Notes: generated by a model not told the origin, from the letters alone. DNA of 64,000 nucleotides from Arthrobacter sp. Leaf69 (GCF_001422645.1 NZ_LMLR01000010.1:330237-394236); one strand, 5' to 3'; positions 1-7,928 are shown, counted from the stretch's first letter. Made by a program: numbers and translations.

Positions 1-115
1 CAAACAGCACCAGCGCCCAGAAGCCGAGGAGCCCGATAATGATGTCGAAGTCCTCGCCGGAGCGGACACGACGGTGTTCGCTCCGGACCAGACCACGGGT
101 AGGTTTGCCGTTCAC
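1..115 (-). CDS. Partial membrane protein, start only (runs off the left edge)
   Basis: An open frame starts with GTG just after the stop of the upstream permease gene and runs off the window. The 38 visible residues begin MNGKPTRGLVRSEHRRV, a basic and probably cytoplasmic start. A hydrophobic stretch follows (IIIGLLGFWALVLF), most likely the first transmembrane helix. With only 10 bases after the permease stop it is probably the last or a later gene of the same leftward transport operon. A short ATG that overlaps the permease stop gives only four codons and was not used. The family cannot be named from so little sequence. Confidence 0.5.
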   Translation of the reverse strand, partial: MNGKPTRGLVRSEHRRVRSGEDFDIIIGLLGFWALVLF

Positions 116-125
116 TGCCGGGCCA

Positions 126-1013
126 TCACTTCACGGCGCCGGCGGTGAGACCAGCGACGATCTTACGCTGGAAGACCAGCACCAGGATGACCAGCGGAAT
201 TGTGACGATCGTTCCGGCAGCCATGATGGCCGTGTACGGAATCTGTTGCGGCTGGGCCCCGGCGAAGTTGGCGATAGCCACCGTTACCGGCTGGGTTGCG
301 TCGTTCGAGAGCTGGCTGGCAATCAGGAACTCATTCCACGAGGAGATGAACGCCAGGATCGCCGTCGTGAAGATGGCCGGCGCCGCAAGCGGCATGATCA
401 CCCTGCGGAACGCCTGCCCCTGGGTGCACCCGTCCACGCGGGCCGCTTCTTCAAGCTCCCACGGCATTTCCCGGAAGAACGATGTCATGGTGTACACCGT
501 CAGCGGGAGGACGAAGGAGATGTTCGGAATGATCAGTGCCTGGTAGGTGCCGATCCAGCCGATGTTCGTGAACAGCTGGAACAACGGGGTGATGAGGGCG
601 ACGCCGGGGAACATGGAGGCTCCCAGGATGAAGCCCAGCACGAAGTACTTGAACCGGAAGTTCAACCGGGCCAGGGCATAGGCCGCGAACACACCGAGAA
701 CCAGCGAGATCACGGTTACCGTCACACCGATGAACACACTGTTCAGCAGTGCCTGGCCGAACCTGTTGCCGAACGAGGTATCAAAGGCGGTGCGGAAGTT
801 GTCGAGCGTGATGTGGGTGGGCAGGAGCGACGTGTCGTAGGTGTACCCCACGTCGCGGAACGCCGTCACCACCATCCAGTACGCCGGAGCGAGGCACCAG
901 AACAGGATCACGGCGGCACTGACGTACGTGCGGACGCTGGCCCACTTCTCGCGGTTCTGGGCCGCCTTGCGGCCACGGTCCTGCTCGGCCCGGAGTTCGG
1001 TCGCGGCGGTCAT
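126..1013 (-). CDS. Carbohydrate ABC transporter permease, MalG/SugB type
   Basis: Inner-membrane subunit of a sugar importer. It has 295 residues with about six predicted transmembrane helices and the typical EAA loop (EEAARVDGCTQGQAFRRVIMP, about residues 195-215) that docks on the ATPase subunit. The N-terminal 35 residues are charged and cytoplasmic. Its start overlaps the stop of the MalF-type partner by 4 bases, so the two are probably translationally coupled. The substrate is not certain. The pair resembles the trehalose/maltose branch (SugA-SugB, ThuF-ThuG), but this is inferred from general similarity. No ATPase gene is present; such systems often share one MsmK/SugC-type ATPase encoded elsewhere. 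Confidence 0.92.
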   Translation of the reverse strand: MTAATELRAEQDRGRKAAQNREKWASVRTYVSAAVILFWCLAPAYWMVVTAFRDVGYTYDTSLLPTHITLDNFRTAFDTSFGNRFGQALLNSVFIGVTVTVISLVLGVFAAYALARLNFRFKYFVLGFILGASMFPGVALITPLFQLFTNIGWIGTYQALIIPNISFVLPLTVYTMTSFFREMPWELEEAARVDGCTQGQAFRRVIMPLAAPAIFTTAILAFISSWNEFLIASQLSNDATQPVTVAIANFAGAQPQQIPYTAIMAAGTIVTIPLVILVLVFQRKIVAGLTAGAVK

Positions 1014-2047
1014 TTCTTCCCCTTACCTGCACCGGTCTGCTGCTCCACGACATTCGCTCCGAGGAAGCGGACGAAGATGAAGGCCACCATGAAGATGATG
1101 ATGAACGTAATGGTGGACAAGGCCGCGGCTGAGTTGAAGCCTTGCCTGATTTGGTTGACCACCAATATGGAGAGCGTCGTGGTGTTGTTGGAGCCTTCCG
1201 TCAGAATGTACGGGAGGTCGAACATGCGCAGGGCATCCAGCGTCCGGAAGAGGATGGCGACCATCAGCGCCGGCTTCACCAGCGGCAGGGTGATCATCCG
1301 GAACCGCTGCCATGCGGACGCGCCGTCGACCTTGGCAGCTTCGTAGACCTCGGCCGGAATCATCTGCAGCCCTGCCAGGATCAGGAGGGCCATAAACGGC
1401 GTCGTTTTCCAGGTGTCGGCAATGATGACCGCCCACCGGGCCGGGATTTCGCTGCCCGTCCACAGGATGGTGGTGTTGAACAGCTTGTTGCCGATGCCCT
1501 CAAAAGCGAAGATGAACAGCCACAGCTGGGCCGTGACGGCTGTGGGGATGGCCCACGGCACCAGCACGGCCGCGCGGACCAGGCTGCGGCCCCGGAAGGT
1601 GCGGGCCATAATGATCGCCATCCAGAAGCCCAGGATCGTCTCCAGCGTCACCGTGACGATGGTGAAGTAGAAGGTGGTTCCCGTGGCGGACCAGAACTGC
1701 GAACCGAGGGTACCCGGCGGGCAGGCCACGGTTCCGCCGCCCGGGGCGGCGCACTGCTGGAAAAGCCAGTTGGTGTAATTCGAGAAACCGGCGGGCCCAC
1801 CCTCGGTGAAGAGTCCCGTGACGGGGTCAAGGCCGGCATCCTTCTGGAAGGACATCACGATGGCGCTGATGATCGGGTAGACGATCACAATTGCCAGCGC
1901 GACGATGGTTGGCGCCAGCAGCCACGAGGCCCACTTGCCCTGGCTCGCTATTGCGTTGTCCTCCCCCACGCCCTTGGGCCCGTGGTGGATCGGGGTACCG
2001 CCCGACGCCGGTTCCTTGACCGGCGTCGGGCCCAATTCGGTAGCCAT
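1010..2047 (-). CDS. Carbohydrate ABC transporter permease, MalF/SugA type
   Basis: The second membrane subunit of the importer, 345 residues. A hydrophilic N-terminus of about 40 residues is followed by six helices. A periplasmic-side insertion of about 45 residues after helix 1 contains two cysteines (QQCAAPGGGTVACPP) that could form a disulfide. The EAA motif is EAAKVDGASAWQRFRMITLP (about residues 240-260). The gene lies 7 bases after the binding-protein gene and overlaps the MalG-type gene by 4 bases, a compact operon in the order binding protein, MalF, MalG. Hydrophobic sequence around KTTPFMALLILAGLQMIP is characteristic of trehalose/maltose-family permeases, so a disaccharide substrate is the preferred guess. 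Confidence 0.92.
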   Translation of the reverse strand: MATELGPTPVKEPASGGTPIHHGPKGVGEDNAIASQGKWASWLLAPTIVALAIVIVYPIISAIVMSFQKDAGLDPVTGLFTEGGPAGFSNYTNWLFQQCAAPGGGTVACPPGTLGSQFWSATGTTFYFTIVTVTLETILGFWMAIIMARTFRGRSLVRAAVLVPWAIPTAVTAQLWLFIFAFEGIGNKLFNTTILWTGSEIPARWAVIIADTWKTTPFMALLILAGLQMIPAEVYEAAKVDGASAWQRFRMITLPLVKPALMVAILFRTLDALRMFDLPYILTEGSNNTTTLSILVVNQIRQGFNSAAALSTITFIIIFMVAFIFVRFLGANVVEQQTGAGKGKK

Positions 2048-2054
2048 GGCTGGA

Positions 2055-3338
2055 CTACTGTCCCGCGCTAGCGGACTCGATGGACGCCTGCATGTCGGAC
2101 AAGGCCGCCTCTACGGTCTTTTCGCCCTTGATGGCGGCGTACGCGTTTTCCTGGATGGCCTTGGTGACGGCCGGGTAGAACGGGGTGACGGGACGCGGCA
2201 CGGCGTTCTCGATCGAGGTCTTCAGCACCGGGAGGTAGGGCAGCTTCGCGACGAGTTCCTTATCGTCGTACAGCGCGCCGAGCACCGGGGCCAGGGAGCC
2301 CTGCGTGGCGTAGAACTTCTGGGTTTCCTCGGAGGTGAGGAACTTCAGGAAGTCCAGGGCAGTGGCCTTGTTCTTCGAGTACACACTCATGCCGGCGCTG
2401 TGTCCGCCCAGTGTCGATGCGCCGGGGCCGTCCGCGCCGACCAGCGCGGTCATGCCGAGGACGTCCTTGACCTTTGACGATCCTTCCGTCTTTGCCAGGT
2501 TGTAGACGTAGGGCCAGTTGCGGTGGAACAGGAGCTTGCCGTTCTGGAAGGCCTGACGGCCCTGTTCCTCTTGGAAGGTGATGGCTTCCTTCGGGATGCT
2601 GCCGTCGGCGTAGGCCTTGGTCAGAGTCTCGAGACCGGCCTTGGCTTCGGGGGTATTCAGGCTCGGCTTGCCTTCCGCGTTCAGGACGGAGCCGCCGGCG
2701 GAGTTGATGGCCTCCGACGTGTTCACCGTGAGGCCTTCATACTTGGCGTACTGGCCCGCGAAGCAACCGATGTTGTTTTCCTTGGCGATGGAGCACATGC
2801 TCATCATCTCGTCCCAGGTCTTGGGTGCTGTGGGGACGAGGTCCTTGCGGTAGTACAGGATGCCGCCGTCGGAGTTCTGCGGGGCCGCGTAAAGCGTGCC
2901 CTTGTACGAGGCACTCTCAACAGTCGGCTTCAGCATCGCCGAGGTGTCCAGCGCCATTTTGTCCTTGAGCGGCTGGAGCCAGCCCTTGGCGGCGAACTCG
3001 GCGGTCCACACGACGTCGACGCTGACGACGTCGTAGTTGGCGTTCTTGGCCTGGAAGTTCTGGACCAGGTCATCGTGCTGCTGGTCGGCCTGGTCGGTCT
3101 GCTCCTTGAACGTGACCTTCTCGTCCGGGTGGGCCGCATTCCACTTCTCGATCAGCGGGCGGACCACGTTGCTGTTGTCCTTGCCTTGGACGTAAGTGAT
3201 GGGACCGCGGCTGTCGAGGCCCTGCTCGGCGTCGCCGCCGGCGGTCGTTCCGCCGCCGCCTCCGCCGCCACAGGCGGAGAGGGTGAGGGCTAGAACGCCT
3301 GCTGTGGCGATGGGAAGTAGGAACTTCGGTGTTTTCAT
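2055..3338 (-). CDS. Sugar ABC transporter substrate-binding lipoprotein
   Basis: Extracellular solute-binding protein (family 1, MalE-like), 427 residues. The signal peptide ends in a lipobox, LSAC, at about residues 20-23, so the mature protein is a lipid-anchored protein starting CGGGGGGG. The glycine run is a flexible tether. The rest follows the fold of maltose/trehalose-binding proteins, with conserved hinge regions such as YYRKDLVPTAPKTWDEM and a GGHSAGMSVYSKNK segment. A GAGGAG ribosome site lies about 9 bases before the ATG. It is the first gene of the operon, downstream of a LacI/cre-type operator that overlaps the likely -35 region, so carbon-source control is expected. Confidence 0.93.
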   Translation of the reverse strand: MKTPKFLLPIATAGVLALTLSACGGGGGGGTTAGGDAEQGLDSRGPITYVQGKDNSNVVRPLIEKWNAAHPDEKVTFKEQTDQADQQHDDLVQNFQAKNANYDVVSVDVVWTAEFAAKGWLQPLKDKMALDTSAMLKPTVESASYKGTLYAAPQNSDGGILYYRKDLVPTAPKTWDEMMSMCSIAKENNIGCFAGQYAKYEGLTVNTSEAINSAGGSVLNAEGKPSLNTPEAKAGLETLTKAYADGSIPKEAITFQEEQGRQAFQNGKLLFHRNWPYVYNLAKTEGSSKVKDVLGMTALVGADGPGASTLGGHSAGMSVYSKNKATALDFLKFLTSEETQKFYATQGSLAPVLGALYDDKELVAKLPYLPVLKTSIENAVPRPVTPFYPAVTKAIQENAYAAIKGEKTVEAALSDMQASIESASAGQ

Positions 3339-3423
3339 ACTGGAGGTCTCCTCGCTGAGTACCGGACAAAAAGGCGGTGCGTTGCAGTGGTGCCCATCAC
3401 ACTAATCAACACCCCGCGAGGAA

Positions 3424-3437
3424 TGCAAGCGTTTACA
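3424..3437. promoter_or_regulatory. LacI/cre-type operator upstream of the sugar importer
   Basis: The 14-base sequence TGCAAGCGTTTACA (TGTAAACGCTTGCA on the gene strand) fits the LacI-family/cre consensus TGNAANCGNTTNCA at every fixed position. It lies 86 bases before the binding-protein start. Read leftward, TTGCAT (partly inside the operator) and TAGTGT about 18 bases on would serve as -35 and -10 boxes, so a bound repressor would block RNA polymerase. No LacI gene is in the window, so the regulator is unknown. Confidence 0.7.
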
Positions 3438-3570
3438 CACACCTTTACAAAAAGGAGACCGTCGGCGCGTGGGCTGCCTCAGGCGCCGTTCCGCGCCTTT
3501 TCAGGGGCGGCCGGCGGACCAACGGCCGCTGTGTGGCGCGTGAAGATGGCGCCGAAAGTCCACGGCCTGG

Positions 3571-4182
3571 TCAGCGGACCCGGTCGGCCCGCCCGAATCT
3601 CGACCTCGCACCGGAGGCAATGTGGATGAGCACCGGGGTGCGTTTGCCGAGCGCAGCGTCGAGGGCCTCCACGAGGGCGGACACCTCCGCCGCCAGCCGG
3701 TGGGGGGCCACGCCCTGGCGGGGCTGGATCCTGATTCTCAGGCCCGGTTCACCGCGGAATTCGTACGTGGCGACGGTGACGCCTGCCAGGTCCGGACGGT
3801 CCGCCAAGGCGGTCCGGAGCGCCTGTTCGGCCACGCCGCTGCCGATCCGGACGTTTCCCGGCACGTCGCCCGGCTCTTCTTCGGACACGAGGAGGTTGGC
3901 CCGGCCCTTGCCCTGCTGGGCGACCCACGCCACCATGGCGCCAATCACCAGGAGCAGCAGCAGAACCACTACAATCCAGAGCCAACTCTCCGCACGCCCC
4001 GGGAAGCGCGTGCGTTCGAAGAGATCGCGCCAGAGGCTCCAGACTCCGGCGGCCCAACTCTGCCACCACACGCCGACGGCCGGCACACTCGCGAGCAGGA
4101 TGAGCAGGACTCCGATGGCGAGGAGCTTGAAGCCGAGGACGCCGATCAGGATGCGGTTGAGGATCCTGGGGGTGCCGTTCAT
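3571..4182 (-). CDS. AmaP-like Asp23-anchoring membrane protein
   Basis: Last gene of the five-gene envelope operon. It has 203 residues, with one long hydrophobic segment near residues 10-35 and a second at about 70-90 (WLWIVVVLLLLLVIGAMVAW). A soluble alpha/beta domain at about 100-190 resembles the C-terminal part of AmaP, the protein that tethers Asp23 to the membrane in firmicutes. Its start overlaps the DUF6286 stop by 4 bases. The call rests on the two-helix-plus-small-domain layout and on the Asp23/DUF2273 neighbours rather than on a diagnostic motif, so AmaP-like is a topological and contextual assignment. Confidence 0.7.
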   Translation of the reverse strand: MNGTPRILNRILIGVLGFKLLAIGVLLILLASVPAVGVWWQSWAAGVWSLWRDLFERTRFPGRAESWLWIVVVLLLLLVIGAMVAWVAQQGKGRANLLVSEEEPGDVPGNVRIGSGVAEQALRTALADRPDLAGVTVATYEFRGEPGLRIRIQPRQGVAPHRLAAEVSALVEALDAALGKRTPVLIHIASGARSRFGRADRVR

Positions 4183-4847
4183 GCGCCGACCACCCCGGTT
4201 GTGGTCACATTGATCCGGACTTCCGGTGCGGGAACCGGACCCATGTCCCGGAGCTCATCCTTCACCGCGGCGAGGACGGCGTCCGGGCTCAGCGGCACGC
4301 CGGAAGTGGGCCGGACGCTGACGTCGACCTGACGTCTGGACACGGTCACCATCACCTGTTCTTGGCTCACGTTGGCGGCCAGCCTTGTACGCCGCGCCAG
4401 CGCGGACGCAATGACTTCGTCGTCCACGACGACGGCGGCGCGGCGGTCCGGCAGTACGTGGCGGGCACGGCGTCCGGGCAGTACAGCGTTCAGGAAAAAG
4501 AACAGCCCCGCCATCACCAGCACCGCGCCGAGGACGCCGAGCAGGAGCGGCGGGACCCCGTCCGGGAGTGCCACCACCCGTTCCGCGGCAGTCTGCGGAT
4601 CCACCAGCCAGGGTGGCTGGCCGACGGCCCGGACCGCGGTTTCCAGGAGGGCGTAGATGCACAGTGCAATGACCAGCACGGCGGCGATGATCGAGGCAAC
4701 GGCCCTTGAGGAGTGGGTTTCGCGTTTGAGGATTTCTTCCCCCGCGCGGCCGGTCCCCGCATCGTCATTGCCGGCCGAAGGTGCCTCGCCGGGAGCGGAC
4801 GGCTCGTAGCTCCCGCGGCCGGAATTGTGGTGGGTGACGTGACTCAA
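4179..4847 (-). CDS. DUF6286-type membrane protein of the Asp23 operon
   Basis: A 222-residue protein. A charged, low-complexity cytoplasmic N-terminus (about residues 1-45) is followed by a transmembrane helix at about 48-70, a short loop, a second helix at about 100-120, and a C-terminal soluble domain of about 95 residues. That domain (VVVDDEVIASALARRTRL through DELRDMGPVPAPEVRINV) has the look of an Asp23-like alpha/beta fold. It overlaps both neighbours by 4 bases. In actinobacterial Asp23 operons this position is usually held by the DUF6286 family. The function is unknown; membrane anchoring or envelope stress is inferred from context. Confidence 0.7.
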   Translation of the reverse strand: MSHVTHHNSGRGSYEPSAPGEAPSAGNDDAGTGRAGEEILKRETHSSRAVASIIAAVLVIALCIYALLETAVRAVGQPPWLVDPQTAAERVVALPDGVPPLLLGVLGAVLVMAGLFFFLNAVLPGRRARHVLPDRRAAVVVDDEVIASALARRTRLAANVSQEQVMVTVSRRQVDVSVRPTSGVPLSPDAVLAAVKDELRDMGPVPAPEVRINVTTTGVVGA

Positions 4848-5224
4848 CGGACGCGTCCTCCTTCACTCATGCTGGCGCCGCTGATGCGGATGTCCACCCG
4901 GCTCAGCCGGGCCCCGCTCAGCGCGGTTACGCGCTGGAGGATTTCGGATTTGGCGGCCACGGCCCGGTCCCACATGGTCCCGCCGAAGCCCGCGACCCGT
5001 CCGGGGTCCCGCAGGACTGCGGTGAGCGCGGGGGCGGCGATGGGTGCGACAAGGGACAGCGCCAGCAGCCCGTCGTCGTCGGACCATTCCGCCCGGACCT
5101 CGTGCGGCGTGACGCCGAGGGCTTCCGCCGCGGCGGCCCGGGCCACGCTGGTCAGCGCCTGGGTGCTGATCCGGGTGTGCCCGGCCATCTCAGCGACGCG
5201 GACAGCACCTGCCGTGCCGCTCAT
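4844..5224 (-). CDS. Small Asp23-like protein
   Basis: 126 residues, soluble, no signal peptide or membrane segment. The sequence VRVAEMAGHTRISTQALTSV followed by ARAAAAEALGVTPHEV resembles the first helices of Asp23/Gls24 proteins, and VDIRISGASM near the C-terminus matches their closing beta strand (V.I.I.G). It therefore looks like a divergent second Asp23 paralogue in the operon, perhaps a partner subunit. It overlaps the DUF2273 gene upstream and the DUF6286 gene downstream by 4 bases each. No specific molecular role can be assigned. Confidence 0.65.
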   Translation of the reverse strand: MSGTAGAVRVAEMAGHTRISTQALTSVARAAAAEALGVTPHEVRAEWSDDDGLLALSLVAPIAAPALTAVLRDPGRVAGFGGTMWDRAVAAKSEILQRVTALSGARLSRVDIRISGASMSEGGRVR

Positions 5225-5412
5225 GAGGAGGAACGCCGGCCTGTGAGGGCATCAAGCACGCTGCGCAGGTCCAGTTTTCCTTCCGCGGCGCGGCCCAGCA
5301 GGGCTCCGATCCCCATGAACAGCAGGGCGCCCAGGAACCCCCAGACGCCGAACTGGAAGGACATGAACGCCACAAAGGCCCCCATGGCGATCCCCACCAC
5401 GGTAAGACTCAC
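5221..5412 (-). CDS. DUF2273 small membrane protein
   Basis: 63 residues with one or two hydrophobic segments (SLTVVGIAMGAFVAFMSFQF and a glycine-rich second half, GFLGALLFMGIGALLG). This is the size and pattern of DUF2273 proteins that accompany Asp23 in Gram-positive bacteria. A polar tail, AAEGKLDLRSVLDALTGRR, would lie in the cytoplasm. The start codon overlaps the asp23 stop in an ATGA arrangement. It may help hold Asp23-type proteins at the membrane; that is family-level inference. Confidence 0.8.
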   Translation of the reverse strand: MSLTVVGIAMGAFVAFMSFQFGVWGFLGALLFMGIGALLGRAAEGKLDLRSVLDALTGRRSSS

Positions 5413-5867
5413 TGGATTGCCTCCCTTGCGGGCCGCGTCTCGGCCGCGGTGCCGGGCTTTGCCGGTCCGGGCACGTAGACATCGTTGATTTCGATGTTGA
5501 CTTCGATGACCTGGAGCCCGACGAGCTCCTCGACCGCCGCATACACGGCAGCGCGAATCTGGTCCGCCAAGGGGTGGAGAGGCGTGCCGTAGAGCGCCAC
5601 CAGGTCGATGTCCACGGCCACCTGCGTTTCGCCGACCTCGGCGCGGACGCCGGCGGCGTGGTCCGAGCTGCCCACCGCGTCGCGGAAGGCACCCAGCGCA
5701 CGGGACGGGCCGGAGCCCAGGGAGTAAACGCCGGGGACAGCGCGGGCGGCGATGCCCGCGACCTTCGCGACGGCGTTTTCGGAAATGACAGTCCGGCCAC
5801 TACCGGGCAGCAGTGCGGCCTGCCCGGGGTCCGGGACCGCTACGGGCTGAGGATTCTGGTATTCCAT
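5409..5867 (-). CDS. Asp23/Gls24 family envelope stress protein
   Basis: 152 residues. The N-terminal 25 residues are polar and variable, then the family core begins (TVISENAVAKVAGIAARAVPGV) and continues through a segment with repeated V.VDIDLVALYG strands to the closing strand VIEVNIEINDVYVP. Length and strand pattern match Asp23/Gls24 proteins, abundant membrane-associated proteins linked to cell-wall stress in firmicutes. It is the first gene of the operon, with an AG-rich ribosome site (AAGGGGGAGTG) just before the ATG. All four downstream junctions are 4-base overlaps, so its mRNA level probably sets the output of the whole set. Confidence 0.88.
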   Translation of the reverse strand: MEYQNPQPVAVPDPGQAALLPGSGRTVISENAVAKVAGIAARAVPGVYSLGSGPSRALGAFRDAVGSSDHAAGVRAEVGETQVAVDIDLVALYGTPLHPLADQIRAAVYAAVEELVGLQVIEVNIEINDVYVPGPAKPGTAAETRPAREAIQ

Positions 5868-6033
5868 GAGGCACTCCCCCTTCTCTTTGTCACCACCCTA
5901 GTACCTGCCAGTGACAAGGTGGCCGGTTGACCCCGGGGAGGGGCTGCCCGGGACGGCCGTGCCCCTTCGAGGAAATCCGTGGAGACCCGGCACGCCTAGG
6001 CTATCGCCGGCGGAAGCGCGCTGAACAGGTCCG

Positions 6034-6525
6034 CTACCCGCAGTTGGCGGCGATCCAGGTCTGCACTGGAGCCATGGCGTCCTGGATCTTTCCGCTCGAG
6101 AAAACCGTCTGATCCTTGATGCCGGCGATGGCCACCTGGCTGAGGGTGGTGAAATCCGCTTTGATGCTGTCCGGCGCGCGTTCCGCGGTGCGGGTCAGTT
6201 CCGCTTTGGCCTGCTCCAGCTCGGCCGCCGTGCCCTGAGCCGCCGAGAGCGGGAGGAGGGTGGAGCCGGTGGCCTGTTCGGAAATCGTGGTGCAGGCCTC
6301 GACTGCCGTGGCGAAACCGCCCCAGGGGCCGGAAGACTCACTGGAGCTGGCGGTCGCGGACGCCGGCGCGGCGCTGGCGGTCGCGGACGCCGGCGCAGGG
6401 CCGGCGGCTTCGGGCGCGGAGCAGGCAGTGAGTGCGGAGGCTGCCAGGAGGGCGACGGCGGTCAACGGGCGTGCAACATTCTTCAAAATCACGTTTTTGG
6501 AATCACTTTTCGGTTGAGATTGCAC
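6034..6525 (-). CDS. Small secreted lipoprotein, unknown function
   Basis: 163 residues. A basic N-terminus and hydrophobic stretch end in a lipobox, LTAC, near residue 35. A linker rich in Ala, Ser, Thr and Pro follows, containing two copies of PASATAS encoded by a DNA repeat at about 6345-6400. The remaining 100 residues form a mostly helical domain with two cysteines (one in VEACTTISEQ, one at the C-terminus in AANCG) that could pair. No family was recognised. The exact start is uncertain because other Met codons in frame also precede the signal segment. Confidence 0.7.
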   Translation of the reverse strand: MQSQPKSDSKNVILKNVARPLTAVALLAASALTACSAPEAAGPAPASATASAAPASATASSSESSGPWGGFATAVEACTTISEQATGSTLLPLSAAQGTAAELEQAKAELTRTAERAPDSIKADFTTLSQVAIAGIKDQTVFSSGKIQDAMAPVQTWIAANCG

Positions 6526-6603
6526 CGCCGGGCCCGATCGGGCGTCCGGCGGCCTTGGCGTTCTTTCCCCAGCGTGCGAGTCTAGCCGCCGTTTCCTGTC
6601 GGC

Positions 6604-6657
6604 TGGTCCGTAACCGCCCTTTTGGCCGCCCGGAACGGCAGCTACGGAGCAGTCGAT
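6604..6657 (-). repeat. Dispersed palindromic intergenic repeat, copy A
   Basis: A palindrome-like element with outer arms TGGTCCGTAA and CTACGGAGCA and inner GC-rich arms around an AAAAGGGC block. Read on the minus strand it aligns without gaps to the element at 36454-36513, with about 49 of 60 bases identical. It lies between the lipoprotein gene and the terminator of the tRNA cluster. Two copies in unrelated intergenic sites suggest a small repeat family used as a hairpin or bidirectional terminator. Confidence 0.7.
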
Positions 6658-6660
6658 GCG

Positions 6661-6700
6661 TTAAAGAAGAAAAGCACCAGTTCTCAAAGAACTGATGCTT
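6661..6700 (-). terminator. Rho-independent terminator of the tRNA cluster
   Basis: Two 12-base arms, AAGCACCAGTTC (6672-6683) and GAACTGATGCTT (6689-6700), pair with a single G-T wobble around a 5-base loop. On the minus strand the stem is followed by a U-rich tract (TTTTCTTCTTTAA). It lies 6 bases after the CCA end of tRNA-Phe, so it should end the leftward tRNA transcript. Confidence 0.85.
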
Positions 6701-6705
6701 CCCAG

Positions 6706-6781
6706 TGGTGGCTCCGACCGGCGTCGATCCGGTGACCTTTCGATTTTCAGTCGAACGCTCTACCAACTGAGCTACAGAGCC
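6706..6781 (-). tRNA. tRNA-Phe (GAA anticodon)
   Basis: A 76-nt cloverleaf on the minus strand. The acceptor stem starts GGCTCTG, the D arm reads GTAGCTCAGTTGGTAGAGC, the anticodon loop CTGAAAA gives GAA, and the T arm contains GATCG in place of the usual TTCGA. The CCA end is encoded. It is the last of the three tRNAs in the cluster and sits just before the terminator. Confidence 0.95.
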
Positions 6782-6829
6782 TAGGTGACATGTCACCATG
6801 AGAGCCGGAATTTCTTCTGGCAATCAGAG

Positions 6830-6903
6830 CGACCCTGACGGGACTTGAACCCGCGACCTCCGCCGTGACAGGGCGGCGCGCTAACCAACTGCGCTACAGG
6901 GCC
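6830..6903 (-). tRNA. tRNA-Asp (GTC anticodon)
   Basis: A 74-nt cloverleaf on the minus strand with acceptor GGCCCTG pairing to CAGGGTC, D arm TAGCGCAGTTGGTTAGCGC, anticodon loop CTGTCAC (GTC) and a standard GGGTTCAAGTCCC T arm. The discriminator is G, and CCA is not encoded, unlike the neighbouring tRNA-Phe. It is the middle gene of the cluster. Confidence 0.95.
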
Positions 6904-6999
6904 TTGCGTTTTTCTTGCTTCTCTGCAGTATCGCTACCGCAATTTTTCAAGGCCTTTAGCCTACCAGACTTTCACACCCGGTTTGACCAGTTCCTTGCG

Positions 7000-7072
7000 T
7001 ACCCCCAACGGGATTCGAACCCGTGCCGCCGCCGTGAAAGGGCGGTGTCCTAGGCCGCTAGACGATGGGGGC
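7000..7072 (-). tRNA. tRNA-Glu (TTC anticodon)
   Basis: A 73-nt cloverleaf on the minus strand with acceptor GCCCCCA pairing to TGGGGGT, the Glu-type D region TCGTCTAGCGGCCTAGGAC, anticodon loop CTTTCAC (TTC) and T arm CGGGTTCGAATCCCG. CCA is not encoded. It is the first gene of the leftward cluster. The 160 bases upstream carry AT-rich segments (ACTATAAAACTATAAG near 7166-7181) that may hold the promoter. Confidence 0.95.
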
Positions 7073-7232
7073 CAGGACGCCATTCGGCTAAACCCGCTGA
7101 ATCAAGGGCAAAAATTAAGGGCCGAAGCCTTCCGTTTTTGTCCTTTCGGGTTCCTCCGAACTGGACTATAAAACTATAAGGGCAGACCCCCGGATTATCC
7201 AAAATCGACGGGACGCCGCACTTTGGCGGCGC

Positions 7233-7871
7233 TCAGCTGCGGCCAGCCGGGGCTTGGTGCGCCCGCTCCACATCGGCGGCCGTATCCACCTCACCGCCGG
7301 CCCGCAAGCCCGCCACGACACCGTCAATGTCGGCCGCCGACCGGTTCTGGCTGAGCTTGCGTTTCGCTTCAACCCTCGTGATGACAAGCTCGACGCCGAC
7401 GATCGCCCGGAGCTGCCCTGTGATGTAACGCGCGGGCGCATCGTCCACGGCCCAGGGGTGTTCCGATGCTGCTTCATGAAGCGTGGTCAGCCGCCGGACA
7501 AGACCTTCAACCCAAGCCGGGTCATCGTGGACGACGAGGCGGCCGTATACGTGCGCGGTGGTGTAGTTCCAGGTCGGGACAACCCGGCCGTGTTCGGCCT
7601 TCGCGGCATACCAAGACGGGGAAATGTAGGCATCGGAGCGTTGGATGATGACTAGGGATTCGCCCGACGCCGGGAGCCGCCACTGGTCGTTGTTGCGGGC
7701 CAGGTGGCCCTGCAGGGATCCGTGCTCGCCCGACTCCGGGTCAAAAACGAACGGCACAAGGGTGGCGAGCAGGCCATGCTCGGTCGAGGTCACCAGGTTG
7801 GCCGCGCCCGGGTTTGAGAGCAACTCGTTGATGGCGGCCTGGTCGGCGGCGAAGTGCGAAGGGACGTACAT
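7233..7871 (-). CDS. FMN-binding negative transcriptional regulator, PaiB family
   Basis: 212 residues beginning MYVPSHFAAD, the usual start of PaiB proteins. The split-barrel flavin-binding fold is indicated by HLARNNDQW (about residues 55-63), SLVIIQRSDAYISPSWY (about 70-87) and VPTWNYTTAHVYG (about 98-110), all conserved in the family. PaiB was first linked to repression of protease and sporulation genes in Bacillus. In many bacteria its role is unclear and it may be a flavin oxidoreductase. It is probably monocistronic. The LysE-type gene starts upstream on the same strand, 57 bases away. Confidence 0.85.
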   Translation of the reverse strand: MYVPSHFAADQAAINELLSNPGAANLVTSTEHGLLATLVPFVFDPESGEHGSLQGHLARNNDQWRLPASGESLVIIQRSDAYISPSWYAAKAEHGRVVPTWNYTTAHVYGRLVVHDDPAWVEGLVRRLTTLHEAASEHPWAVDDAPARYITGQLRAIVGVELVITRVEAKRKLSQNRSAADIDGVVAGLRAGGEVDTAADVERAHQAPAGRS

Positions 7872-7928
7872 GGGGGCTTCCCTTGTCGGTTTGTGTTGAG
7901 GCGGTATTACGCGGGACGGCTGGCTATC

